A stretch of DNA of 52,132 bases from Alteromonas sp. KUL49. GTDB taxonomy: Bacteria > Pseudomonadota > Gammaproteobacteria > Enterobacterales > Alteromonadaceae. Positions 25,852-34,465 of this stretch are shown here, one piece after another. Numbering within the stretch: the first letter of the stretch is position 1; each line of letters opens with the position of its first letter. The notes below the pieces were generated by a model. That model did no database searches, had not been told where the DNA came from, and was given only the letters and a program-made list of their open reading frames with translations. Position numbers and translations under genes: made by a program. The DNA lies in the NCBI RefSeq assembly GCF_006538345.1, contig NZ_BJKL01000015.1, positions 1-52,132 on the forward strand. Reading direction: 5' to 3'.

Positions 25852-28413
25852 ATGCAAAAAAGAGTAAAGCACCGAGTTTATGGTTTACCAGTGGTATTGT
25901 TCCTGTTTCTCTCCATGTTGTTTGTGGCTGCGGGAGTGTACCTAGAGCGGGACGAAAAACGCGTTCGCATCTCAAAAGCCCAGTCAGTTGCTCAGCAAGT
26001 TAAAATTGGTCTTGAAGTTTTTTCTAATGAACGTATCCAAGCTATTCAAAACTTGATGCGAACTTGGCCCACATTCCAGCCCAATCAAGTAGACTGGTTT
26101 AATGCGCAAGCCGTTTCGTTAATGGGAATGCAACGTGGCTTTAGCTCTTTAACCTTTGCCGATAGCAATCAGGTTATTCAATGGGTTGCATTGCCCACCA
26201 ATACTCTTGCTTCCAGAATCGATAATACGCTACATGGCGATACTCTCGAGCGGACAGGTTTGTTTGTATCAGCACAGAAAGAAGCACTTGATAGCACCCT
26301 CGTTTACTCTGATGTTACTGAGCATCATCACATCCTTGTGGGTCGAGCTATTAGTCCGCAGGAACCCGAGCATGGCTATATAGTCGCGGGCTTTGATGTG
26401 CAAAACATTCTTGGCGTAATGCTGGGAGAGTTAGTAGGGCCTCAGTTTAATTTTGTATTACGTGCAAACGATGAGGATTTATACTCAAGCGGATCGTTTA
26501 TTGACGATGGTACGGTAGTTACTGTCGACAGTTTTCCCTTCATTGAACGTGAATTTACGCTCTCGATGCAGTCGATTGCCGGGAGCTACCGACCGGGCCT
26601 ACTGCTGACGATTATTGGACTTTTTATGTCCGCGCTAGCGAGCTGGATTTTTCACAAACAAATGCAAGGGGCAGTGAGCCTCACCGTAAGTCAGCAGCGA
26701 TATCAAACGGCGAGTGATGCTTCGTTAGATGCACTGCTGATTTATCAGCCGCGTGATGGTGACTTCGCCCTAGTAGAAGCCAATCGCTATAGCCGCCAGC
26801 TATTTCATGGGGTGGATGAAAACCTCTTAAGCGCGCCGCTTTCAGAACAGCTTGCGATGTTAGGACACAGTGAACTACTACCTAAAATACTCCACGTGAT
26901 CGAGAGTGGTGAGCCCTTTGAGCAGTATGTTTCCATACCGTCAGATATCATCAGTCCTGATTGGATTAAAGTGCAGGTGGTTAAAGCTGCCGACACGATC
27001 GCGCTGACGGTAAGAGATGTCACCAAAGAGCATGCTCTTCAAGAGGAAGTGGCATTCCAAGCAAACCACGACCAACTCACCGGCTTATTGAATCGTTACG
27101 CGTTTGACAACGAGTTGAAAGACATATTGTCCGCAGATACAACGCCGCCTGAGAACATTGCACACGAGGGCGAAGATGTAGCAAAAAGCTTGGGCGTGAT
27201 GTGTTTCGTGGATATGGATCGCTTCAAATTAGTAAACGACAGTTGTGGACACCCTGCTGGTGACAAGCTTTTGAAGGAAGTATCAGCGCTCTTTGCTCAA
27301 CACATTGGTGAGAGTGACTTGTTGGCGCGTATAGGGGGCGATGAATTTTGCTTTATCTATCGAGGACAGTCTTTAGAAGAGGTTAAAAAGCGCTTAGACC
27401 GGCTGCTTGATGCTATTTCCAGCTATCGTTTCGTTTATGACGAAAAGTTATTCTTCGTTGGCGCAAGTATCGGTGTTATTGAAATCGATCCCAATGCAAC
27501 ATCTGCAGCGGATTTGATAAAAGCAGCAGATAACGCCTGTTACAAAGCAAAGCACTTGGGGCGCAATCGTTATTTTGTCTATCAGGCCAAAGACGCACAT
27601 TTAGCCACTAACAACAACGACAATGATGTACTTAACTCACTGCACAACGCACTCCAATATGATGGGTTTGAGTTGTTCAGTCAGGCAATTGTACCGCTCA
27701 CTAACTCCCTTAATGTGTTTCAACAGCCTGCTTTAGAGCATTTTGAAATTCTCCTTCGTCTCAGCAATAAAGATGGTGCTTTGATTAGTCCAGGGTTGTT
27801 TATTCCGTTGGCTGAACGTCACGGGCTGATGAACAAGGTCGACTTGTGGGTAGTGGAAAATACGCTCAAGGCGCTTGATGCAAGTCCAGACTATCTGCCT
27901 AAAATTGGCAAAGTTGCTATCAACTTGTCGGGAATAACACTGGGCGATGAAATCACGCTCCATAAAATCGTCGAATATGTTGAAGCTAGTCAAGTACCTG
28001 CCAATAAGATTTGTTTTGAAATCACAGAAACCACAGCAGTAACCAACTTAAATGCAGCTAAGTTGTTTATATCCACATTAAGAGCCCTTGGATGCCGATT
28101 TGCCTTGGACGATTTTGGTGCTGGCATGTCGTCATTTATGTATCTGAAAAACCTTGATGTAGATTACGTAAAAATTGACGGCTCTTTTGTTAGAAACATG
28201 GTGAATGACAAAATAGACCGAGCTACGGTTAAGGCCATCAACAGTATCGCCCATAGTATGGGTAAAGAAACCGTAGCAGAATTTGTGGGCGATAATGAAA
28301 CCTGTGAAGCCTTGCGCACACTAAGAGTCGACTTTGGGCAGGGTTTTGCACTGGACAAACCCAAGCCTTTGTCCCATCGTATTAGCTGGACACCAAATCT
28401 CGCGTCAGCGTAG
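25852..28413 (+). CDS. Membrane c-di-GMP sensor with GGDEF and EAL domains
   Basis: Bifunctional-type c-di-GMP enzyme, 853 residues. Order: TM1 (about 13-30), a periplasmic sensory region (to about 240), TM2 (about 247-265), a PAS-like region (280-395), GGDEF (about 400-570) and EAL (about 600-845). The cyclase signature GGDEF is intact at 495-499. The inhibitory RxxD site is not, since GESD stands there, so product inhibition is probably absent. The phosphodiesterase domain reads EIL at 632-634 and keeps N in AINLSG, EITE, DDFGAG (753-754), KIDG and GQGFALDKP. Which activity dominates cannot be told. GGGGAG precedes the ATG. The PH-domain gene follows by 9 bases. Confidence 0.9.
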   Translation: MQKRVKHRVYGLPVVLFLFLSMLFVAAGVYLERDEKRVRISKAQSVAQQVKIGLEVFSNERIQAIQNLMRTWPTFQPNQVDWFNAQAVSLMGMQRGFSSLTFADSNQVIQWVALPTNTLASRIDNTLHGDTLERTGLFVSAQKEALDSTLVYSDVTEHHHILVGRAISPQEPEHGYIVAGFDVQNILGVMLGELVGPQFNFVLRANDEDLYSSGSFIDDGTVVTVDSFPFIEREFTLSMQSIAGSYRPGLLLTIIGLFMSALASWIFHKQMQGAVSLTVSQQRYQTASDASLDALLIYQPRDGDFALVEANRYSRQLFHGVDENLLSAPLSEQLAMLGHSELLPKILHVIESGEPFEQYVSIPSDIISPDWIKVQVVKAADTIALTVRDVTKEHALQEEVAFQANHDQLTGLLNRYAFDNELKDILSADTTPPENIAHEGEDVAKSLGVMCFVDMDRFKLVNDSCGHPAGDKLLKEVSALFAQHIGESDLLARIGGDEFCFIYRGQSLEEVKKRLDRLLDAISSYRFVYDEKLFFVGASIGVIEIDPNATSAADLIKAADNACYKAKHLGRNRYFVYQAKDAHLATNNNDNDVLNSLHNALQYDGFELFSQAIVPLTNSLNVFQQPALEHFEILLRLSNKDGALISPGLFIPLAERHGLMNKVDLWVVENTLKALDASPDYLPKIGKVAINLSGITLGDEITLHKIVEYVEASQVPANKICFEITETTAVTNLNAAKLFISTLRALGCRFALDDFGAGMSSFMYLKNLDVDYVKIDGSFVRNMVNDKIDRATVKAINSIAHSMGKETVAEFVGDNETCEALRTLRVDFGQGFALDKPKPLSHRISWTPNLASA

Positions 28414-28422
28414 GAGAGCAAA

Positions 28423-28797
28423 ATGGGATTATTTGACACCATACTGGGTAACGCCAGTGAAACCGATGCCAGTGAAGTTAACGAAGAGCTGAGCCCAATT
28501 TTATCCGATAACGAAAGTGTTGTAGCAGCATTTAAGCTGGTACGAGACTTAAGTGTTTTCACCAACAAACGACTAATACTGGTTGATAAACAAGGTTTGA
28601 CGGGAAGAAAGGTGAATTACCATTCGATTCCTTACAAGTCTATTACTCAGTTTATCGTGGAAACGGCCGGACACTTCGACACTGACGCGGAGCTGAAAAT
28701 TTGGTTGTCGGGTAAAAGTGATGCCCTTGAAATAGAACTGAGTGCGTCGAGCGCTCAAGCGGTACAGAAAACATTGGCAAACCAATTGTTTTCATAA
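28423..28797 (+). CDS. Bacterial PH-domain protein (bPH_1 type)
   Basis: Soluble 124-residue protein with a pleckstrin-homology-like fold by family resemblance. The core runs about 25-118, with VRDLSVFTNKRLILVDKQG and KVNYHSIPYKSITQFIVETA, as in the PF08000 group (formerly DUF1696). No membrane segment or signal peptide is present. The function of the family is unknown. It is 9 bases after the GGDEF-EAL gene and probably co-transcribed, and it ends at a terminator shared with the convergent peptidase gene. Confidence 0.82.
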   Translation: MGLFDTILGNASETDASEVNEELSPILSDNESVVAAFKLVRDLSVFTNKRLILVDKQGLTGRKVNYHSIPYKSITQFIVETAGHFDTDAELKIWLSGKSDALEIELSASSAQAVQKTLANQLFS

Positions 28798-28827
28798 ACT
28801 CGCTTTATAGGCCAATAACTTAAAACG

Positions 28828-28855
28828 AAAAGGCGATGCATGTGCATCGCCTTTT
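28828..28855. terminator. Bidirectional terminator between PH-domain gene and peptidase
   Basis: AAAAGGCGATGCA (28828-28840) and TGCATCGCCTTTT (28843-28855) are perfectly complementary over 13 bases. The inner pairs must open to give a loop. The A and T runs support use from both sides. Confidence 0.9.
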
Positions 28856-28860
28856 GTTTA

Positions 28861-31071
28861 TCACTCTTGCGTAGGATGCAAGTTTCTGTTGAAGAAGTTT
28901 GTGATGGTTTTATACAGGTGAATACCTGTTTGTTTACCGCGAATACTGTGTTTTTTACCTGGGTAATCCATGGTCTCAAACGGAATCGCCAAATCCTGAA
29001 GGTGCTTGTATAGCATAGTAGAATGAGTAAACAACACGTTGTCATCCGCCATTCCATGGTAAATAAGCAGTGGACCTTTTAGATCTTTCGCGTAAGGGAA
29101 TACGGATGATGCGGTATATGCATCATCGTCGGTAACGGGGTTACCCATATAGCGTTCGGTGTAGTGGGTATCGTAGAGCCTCCAGTCGGTTACCGGTGCA
29201 CCAGACACCCCCGCTGCAAAGTGATCGCCCGCTTTGAACATGCTCATTAGTGTCATGTAACCGCCGTAGCTGTGCCCGTAAACACCGATGCGATCTGCAT
29301 CTACATAGGGAAGGGTGCGAAGGAACTCGACGCCTGCCACTTGATCTTCAACTTCAATAAAACCCATGCGCTTGTAAATAGGATCTTCGAAGGCTTTACC
29401 GCGATAGTTTGAACCTCGGTTATCAATTGAGAACACCACGTAGCCTTGGTCTACCCAATGCTGCATCAGTAGGCCTCGGTTTCCGCCCCAACTATTAGTC
29501 ACGACTTGCGCGTGCGGACCGCCGTAAAGATAAACAATAACCGGATGCTTTTTCTTCAAGTTTTCGGGTTTGTACAAACGGTACTGAAGTTCTGCGCCAT
29601 CTTTGGTTTGAATAGTGCCAAAATCAGGCGTCGTCCAATCCGCTACGTACGGGTGAAGGGGGTGGCCCTCTACTACTGCATTTTCTTCAAGCCAAGTGAT
29701 ACGCTCGCCAGCTGCCGTGTTTAGGCTAACTTGTGCAGGTGTATTAGCGGTTGAAAAGCGGTCAATAAAAATTGACGCATCACGGCTGAAAGCAACGTGG
29801 TGATAGGCGCCCGCTTCAGTAATACGAGTAGTGTTTTTGCCGTCTAGCGTTACCGAATACAAGTGGCTTTCAAGCGGTGTATCTTTGCGTCCGCTGAAAT
29901 AAATGAGGTTGTTTTTTAGGTCAATGGCTTCAACATCATCAACTACCCAATCGCCTTTGGTCAGTTGACTCACCAGTGAACCGTCGTTGTTGTACAAATA
30001 AAGATGTTTAAAGCCGTCGCGCTCAGATGCCCAAACAAACTGATTGCGTGCACCTAAGAAATATAAGTCATCGTGTAAGTTAATCCAGGTTAGACTTGTT
30101 TCTGTAAGTAGAACACTTTGGGTTTTGCTTTGGGTGTTAAACGCGCGAAGTTCCAGTGTTTGTTGATCACGAGTTTGCCATTGATAAGTAAATGTCTTGC
30201 TGTCTGACATCCAGTTGCCGCGAGCAAAATAAATGTCTTTATCTTCACCTAAATCAACCCATGTATCCTTGCCAGTAGCAAGCTCGTGAATAGCTAGCTC
30301 CACAATCACGTTAGGTGTGCCAGCTTTGGGGTATTTTTGTTCAATGAGTTTAATCTCATCGGCATAGATCTCTGAGCGCGTTATCACTTCGACAGGAGTT
30401 TCATCTACTTTGGTAAAAGCAATGAATGACTCATCAGGTGACCACCAGTAGCCGGTCATTCTGCTCATTTCTTCTTGGGCAACAAATTCGGCCATACCAA
30501 ACTTGATGTTACCGCCACCTTCAGTGGTGATTGCCGTTTCTTTACCAGTGGTAATGTGCTTTACGTAAAGGTTTTGGTCACGAATAAACGAGATGAAGTT
30601 GCCTTTCGGCGACAGCTTGATATCGGTTTCGAATGCTTCGGTATCCAGCAGTTGTTGTGCGCCTTTCTCGCCGAGCTTGTGGTAATACACATCACCACCC
30701 AGAGGGAATAGGAGCGCTTTACCATCGTCAGACCACTGGTAACTTACAATACCACTGCCTGACAGACGCATACGTTCACGACGGGCTTTCTCTTCATCGG
30801 ATAAGGTTTCTTCTCCTGCTTGAAGGTCATTAGAATCAAACAGCATACGTGTTTGACCGCTCGCGATATGGTATTCCCACAAATCTAAGCGTTCGTAGTC
30901 GGTGTCTTTACCTTTTAGAAAGGTAACGCGCTCTCCATCGGGAGATACTTTTAGTGATCTTGGCGCGTTGCCATCGAGTGAGGGAGAAGAGAAAATACGA
31001 TCAATAGTGAGCGTTTCTGCCTGAATTACAGTACTGAGCATAGCGGCTCCAATTAATAAGGCTTTTTTCAT
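28861..31071 (-). CDS. Dipeptidyl peptidase IV family serine protease (S9B)
   Basis: Exported peptidase releasing Xaa-Pro dipeptides from peptide N-termini. The preferred start at 31071 gives MKKALLIGAAMLSTVIQAET, a clean signal peptide, and a 736-residue product. Alternative starts at 31083 and 31131 only lengthen the leader. An N-terminal beta-propeller precedes the alpha/beta-hydrolase domain, with nucleophile Ser601 in YGHSYGGYMTLM, Asp in HGMADDNVLF and His near YPGKKHSIRG. VAQEEMSRMTGYWWSPDE carries the acidic residues that hold the substrate amino group. It is single-gene, facing the PH-domain gene and divergent from the NAD-binding gene. Confidence 0.94.
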   Translation of the reverse strand: MKKALLIGAAMLSTVIQAETLTIDRIFSSPSLDGNAPRSLKVSPDGERVTFLKGKDTDYERLDLWEYHIASGQTRMLFDSNDLQAGEETLSDEEKARRERMRLSGSGIVSYQWSDDGKALLFPLGGDVYYHKLGEKGAQQLLDTEAFETDIKLSPKGNFISFIRDQNLYVKHITTGKETAITTEGGGNIKFGMAEFVAQEEMSRMTGYWWSPDESFIAFTKVDETPVEVITRSEIYADEIKLIEQKYPKAGTPNVIVELAIHELATGKDTWVDLGEDKDIYFARGNWMSDSKTFTYQWQTRDQQTLELRAFNTQSKTQSVLLTETSLTWINLHDDLYFLGARNQFVWASERDGFKHLYLYNNDGSLVSQLTKGDWVVDDVEAIDLKNNLIYFSGRKDTPLESHLYSVTLDGKNTTRITEAGAYHHVAFSRDASIFIDRFSTANTPAQVSLNTAAGERITWLEENAVVEGHPLHPYVADWTTPDFGTIQTKDGAELQYRLYKPENLKKKHPVIVYLYGGPHAQVVTNSWGGNRGLLMQHWVDQGYVVFSIDNRGSNYRGKAFEDPIYKRMGFIEVEDQVAGVEFLRTLPYVDADRIGVYGHSYGGYMTLMSMFKAGDHFAAGVSGAPVTDWRLYDTHYTERYMGNPVTDDDAYTASSVFPYAKDLKGPLLIYHGMADDNVLFTHSTMLYKHLQDLAIPFETMDYPGKKHSIRGKQTGIHLYKTITNFFNRNLHPTQE

Positions 31072-31132
31072 TGTCGTTTGCATTATTGTTAGTTGAATAC
31101 CTGATTGTAGAGAAACCACAGGATGATACAAG

Positions 31133-31762
31133 GTGAGTAGTTTAAAAACAGCGCTTGTGCTAGGAGCGACCGGATTAGTGGGACGAAATCTAGTAAACCT
31201 GCTTTTACAAGACCCCCGATACGGGGAAGTGACGTGCTTAGTTCGAAGACCACTGCAAACTAACCACTATCCCGATCCATTTAACAAGTTAAAGCCCGTG
31301 GTTATAGACTTCGAGAATTACCATGACTATCAAGGCTACTTTGGTGTGGATCATGTCTTTTGCTGCTTGGGCACAACGCTCAAACAAGCAGGCTCTAAGC
31401 AGGCTTTTAGGCAGGTGGACTTTACCTTGGTTCACGTTTCCGCTCAGCTGGCCCGTGGTCAACGGGCGGGCAGTTTTGTGTGGATCTCTTCGGTGGGCGC
31501 AGATCCGAAAAGTAAAAACTTTTATCTCAGAGTCAAAGGGGAGCTGGATAATGCAATTTTACGTATGCCTCAACTGCCCTATGCTGCCGCGGTAAAGCCC
31601 TCGTTATTGCTCGGTGAGCGCAACGATATGCGCCTTGGCGAAGATATAGCGCAAAAGCTGGCTCCGTATTACAGTCCGCTCATGCGCGGGCCGTTAAAAA
31701 AGTTTCGACCAGTGCGTGCTCTCGATGTAGCGAACAAAATGGTAACGTTACAAAAATGGTAA
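31133..31762 (+). CDS. NAD(P)-binding oxidoreductase-like protein (HTATIP2/YbjT-like)
   Basis: Atypical short-chain-dehydrogenase-fold protein of 209 residues with a Rossmann motif ALVLGATGLVGRNL at the N-terminus and VFCCLGTTLKQAGSKQAFRQ in the middle, a combination typical of the HTATIP2-like group. The usual YxxxK pair is not clear, although FYLRVKGELD provides a Tyr and Lys at suitable spacing. Function is not known. The start is GTG at 31133, with AGGA at 31120-31123; the nearby ATG at 31123 is out of frame. trmN6 follows after 38 bases. Confidence 0.8.
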   Translation: MSSLKTALVLGATGLVGRNLVNLLLQDPRYGEVTCLVRRPLQTNHYPDPFNKLKPVVIDFENYHDYQGYFGVDHVFCCLGTTLKQAGSKQAFRQVDFTLVHVSAQLARGQRAGSFVWISSVGADPKSKNFYLRVKGELDNAILRMPQLPYAAAVKPSLLLGERNDMRLGEDIAQKLAPYYSPLMRGPLKKFRPVRALDVANKMVTLQKW

Positions 31763-31800
31763 ACTACCTCCTTTGTGTAATGTAGTGAGTAAGTTAGTCT

Positions 31801-32547
31801 ATGTTTCGCTGTAAGCAGTTCGTGATACATCAAGACAAGTGTGCGATGAAGGTGAACACCGACAGCTTAACTTTAGGGAGTTGGGTAGGGCAGCAACACG
31901 CCGTTAAGCTGGCGGTGCCCACCACTATTCTTGATATAGGCACCGGGACGGGAATTTTGGCGTTAATGCTCGCTCAGCAAAGTGGTGAAGCCGCCCACAT
32001 TGACGCTGTTGAACTTGATGTAAATGCAGCACTTCAAGCAGCTGAGAATGTGAAGTTATCTCCATGGGTCAACAAAGTGGTGGTGCACAATACGGATATT
32101 CATCACTTTGATTCAAACATTCGTTATGAACTAATCGTAAGTAACCCACCATACTTTGCACATTCACAACAACACACCCATGCTTACGACAAACAAAGTG
32201 ATGCCAGGAGGGCGGCGCGACAAACCAGTCAGTTAACAGAACAAGCATTGTTCACTGAAGTCATGTTACGACTAACTGACGATGGAACGTTTTTCTGCTT
32301 GTACCCGTTTGATACGCGTGATGAGAAGCTGGCGATAGCAGAGCAGCTTGGGTTACATTGCAAGGCAATGCTACACATTCGTCACAGCGCCGGTACTAAA
32401 CCTTATGTGACCGCGTTTTGCTTTGTCAGGCATACATCTATCCTTGTCCAAACAAGAGTCACGGATGAGCTTTCTATTCGAAGTGCGACCAATGAATATA
32501 CTGATGAGTTTAAAGCATTATGTCGCGACTTTTATCTTAAGTTTTAA
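31801..32547 (+). CDS. trmN6: tRNA1(Val) (adenine37-N6)-methyltransferase
   Basis: SAM-dependent enzyme (YfiC) that makes N6-methyladenosine at position 37 of valine tRNA. The N-terminus FRCKQFVIHQDKCAMKVNTD matches the E. coli enzyme closely. The SAM-binding motif I is ILDIGTGTGILALMLAQQ, and the catalytic NPPY motif occurs in LIVSNPPYF. Length is 248 residues, as usual. It is followed after 11 bases by the YgjV-like gene, probably on the same transcript. Confidence 0.94.
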   Translation: MFRCKQFVIHQDKCAMKVNTDSLTLGSWVGQQHAVKLAVPTTILDIGTGTGILALMLAQQSGEAAHIDAVELDVNAALQAAENVKLSPWVNKVVVHNTDIHHFDSNIRYELIVSNPPYFAHSQQHTHAYDKQSDARRAARQTSQLTEQALFTEVMLRLTDDGTFFCLYPFDTRDEKLAIAEQLGLHCKAMLHIRHSAGTKPYVTAFCFVRHTSILVQTRVTDELSIRSATNEYTDEFKALCRDFYLKF

Positions 32548-32558
32548 AGAGGTTGTTC

Positions 32559-33065
32559 ATGCTAATACTGGCTGAAGCGTTTGGCGCAGTTGCTGTTGTA
32601 TTAAATTTTATTGGCTATCGCCAGCGACATGTTGATCGTTATTTGATTTGGTCTGCCTGTGCATTGGCATGTGTAAGTACTCACTTTTTTATGCTGGGAG
32701 CGATGGCGGCAGGTGTTGGCACTATGCTGGCTTGTATTCGTAATGTTGTCGCTTTGAAGTACCGCGGTAAGCGGGTGGTTAGTATATTTATTGCGAGTAA
32801 TCTTTGCTTTTTTGCTTATGAGTGGTTTGTGCTGAATCACGACGCAATGATTTTAGTGGCATATGCGTCTTCACTCATATTCACCGTGGGATCTATTATG
32901 ATCCGTGACACGGTATTAATGAAACGCTGGTTCTTGTTAGCGGAATTTTTGGGGTTGGTCTATGCGCTGTCGGTGGGCAGTATATTTGGCACCATATTTA
33001 ACATTAGCAATATGGCAAGCATTTTTATCTCGATGTATAAATCGAGAAAAAGTAGCGGTGAGTAA
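32559..33065 (+). CDS. YgjV-type inner-membrane protein
   Basis: Integral membrane protein of unknown function, 168 residues from ATG at 32559, with five or six hydrophobic segments. The pattern VLNFIGYRQRHVDRYLIW, a positively charged KYRGKRVV loop and a C-terminal FNISNMASIFISMYKSRK tail fits the E. coli YgjV family. AAAGAGG at 32546-32552 lies six bases before this ATG, so it is preferred to the TTG at 32553. It ends at a strong terminator shared with exbD. Confidence 0.82.
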   Translation: MLILAEAFGAVAVVLNFIGYRQRHVDRYLIWSACALACVSTHFFMLGAMAAGVGTMLACIRNVVALKYRGKRVVSIFIASNLCFFAYEWFVLNHDAMILVAYASSLIFTVGSIMIRDTVLMKRWFLLAEFLGLVYALSVGSIFGTIFNISNMASIFISMYKSRKSSGE

Positions 33066-33080
33066 CTGATTTTAGACACA

Positions 33081-33107
33081 AAAAAACCGGTGAAGCACCG
33101 GTTTTTT
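33081..33107. terminator. Bidirectional terminator between ygjV-like gene and exbD
   Basis: AAAAAACCGGTG (33081-33092) pairs with CACCGGTTTTTT (33096-33107) around a 3-base loop. The 12-bp perfect stem with A and T ends serves both convergent genes. Confidence 0.93.
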
Positions 33108-33125
33108 TAATTCTGTATAAAAGCG

Positions 33126-33533
33126 TTAGCCTTTTTTCACTAGTACAGACACTTTAGCAATACCGGCTATTTTCACCTGGTTCATTACTTCAACTACTGT
33201 ACCGTGCTCAGTATCTTCGTGCGCTTGGATAGCCGCAGAATCAGTGTTGTTTTCCGCTAGGAAAGTTTGTGTGTTAGCAACAACACGACGAATATCAACC
33301 TCACGGCCACCCATCATGATTGTGCCGTTCTCATCTATGCGGATAGACAAAGAGCTTGAAGGCTGATCGTTCTTGTTTTGATTGTCCTCTGGACGGTTTA
33401 CATCCAAACCTTTCTCTTTCACAAACGAGGTGGTTACGATGAAGAAAATCAACATGATGAACACGATGTCCAACATGGGGGTCATATCAATCTGAGCCTC
33501 GTCTTCAGCCGAGGTATGCTTTTTTCTTTTCAT
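33126..33533 (-). CDS. exbD: ExbD-type biopolymer transport protein (solitary)
   Basis: Single-span subunit of a proton-driven motor that normally works with ExbB and TonB to energise outer-membrane uptake. The 135 residues from ATG at 33533 carry EAQIDMTPMLDIVFIMLIFF, the membrane helix with the essential Asp (about residue 22), followed by a periplasmic domain. The sequence is closest in look to the ExbD2 of marine TonB2 operons. The open frame extends to 33608, but a TATACT -10 box (complement of 33567-33572) lies inside that stretch, so the shorter start is preferred. No exbB or tonB lies next to it. Confidence 0.88.
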   Translation of the reverse strand: MKRKKHTSAEDEAQIDMTPMLDIVFIMLIFFIVTTSFVKEKGLDVNRPEDNQNKNDQPSSSLSIRIDENGTIMMGGREVDIRRVVANTQTFLAENNTDSAAIQAHEDTEHGTVVEVMNQVKIAGIAKVSVLVKKG

Positions 33534-33566
33534 CTCGTCTTCTTTTTTGTTACGTTCGAGCGCTTT

Positions 33567-33572
33567 AGTATA
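33567..33572 (-). promoter_or_regulatory. Candidate -10 box of exbD
   Basis: TATACT on the minus strand lies 34 bases before the preferred exbD start. A -35 match is weak (CTGTTT at 17 bases). Its place supports the shorter exbD reading frame. Confidence 0.4.
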
Positions 33573-33673
33573 CTGCTTGTTACAAAAATAAACAGGGGTT
33601 TTGTACAAAACAATAGAGGCACTACCACTTGTTGTTGAATATTTGTTCAGTTTTTGCGGATAAAAACGACAAA

Positions 33674-34459
33674 CTAATTGTTTTTGTGTGAAACTGCCGC
33701 GCCAAGTTGGTAAAAATACAACATCAACACAGATTCCAGCGCTGCTCTCAAGGTATCACGAGGATAAATGCCCAGTCTAGCTTCTGTGGACTTTTTTGTT
33801 CCGGATACCAGAAATGAATTCTTGATCACGTTGTCTTGCACTGTAGCTTCAAATGCGCGAGCGGCCATCTCTTGAGGTCGGGAATAATAATACATTTTTA
33901 GCGCACGGTCAGCCTCGACTGAGCGCACGAAGAAATCATTTGGTCGTCCATTATCATCGAGAAAAAGCAAAGTAAAATAGTCGTCTAGCTTTTTATTTAA
34001 CGGATGTGGGCTCAGTTTTGTGTTGTCTAACCAGGCCTGCGACGCAAAGGCTGTTGAAGGTACATTTTCATACATTCTCGGGGCAATGTAATGGTCAAAG
34101 GCATGAAACCACTCGTGGGCCAGCGCGCCTGCGCCAGCGTTTTTGGCCAGGGCCAATTGGCGCTTTTGACTATCGTAATGAGCGCTACTGTGTTTTTGCC
34201 CGCCACTGCCAAACGCCAAAGACAAGCTTCCATTGAGTGATAACACGCTCTCATTGACGTTTAAAATGGTTTGTAAGTCGTATAGCGCATCAAAGAAGAG
34301 ATTGGCCGCGATTTGTTGCTCTTCTTTGGTGACCCACTTGCCGATAGTAATACTGCGAAAATTAAACAGCTTTCTAATATCCTGAAAAGAAACATCAGCA
34401 CCGTCTCTATGACTCGGACCGTTGCGATAAAAAGGCTGATGAAGTCTTCCGGTAGACAC
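33674..34459 (-). CDS. CLCA_X family putative metalloprotease
   Basis: A 261-residue protein of the CLCA_X-type family, function unknown. A zinc-protease-like motif is visible at AGALAHEWFHAFDHYIAPR (HEWFH plus a downstream Asp). It is preceded by LSLAFGSGGQKHSSAHYDSQ, a layout like that of the LPD1 domain of phage and plasmid polyvalent proteins. FYRNGPSHRDGADVSFQDI starts the conserved region. There is no signal peptide. The start is GTG at 34459, six bases after the fldB stop and in the same frame as it; the ribosome site is weak. Co-transcription with fldB is likely. Confidence 0.72.
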   Translation of the reverse strand: MSTGRLHQPFYRNGPSHRDGADVSFQDIRKLFNFRSITIGKWVTKEEQQIAANLFFDALYDLQTILNVNESVLSLNGSLSLAFGSGGQKHSSAHYDSQKRQLALAKNAGAGALAHEWFHAFDHYIAPRMYENVPSTAFASQAWLDNTKLSPHPLNKKLDDYFTLLFLDDNGRPNDFFVRSVEADRALKMYYYSRPQEMAARAFEATVQDNVIKNSFLVSGTKKSTEARLGIYPRDTLRAALESVLMLYFYQLGAAVSHKNN

Positions 34460-34465
34460 GCTAAT

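Noticed and set aside
28861..31131. Longer peptidase start at 31131
   Set aside because: It would put 20 polar residues before a clean signal peptide and nearly abut the divergent gene; starts at 31071 or 31083 are more natural.
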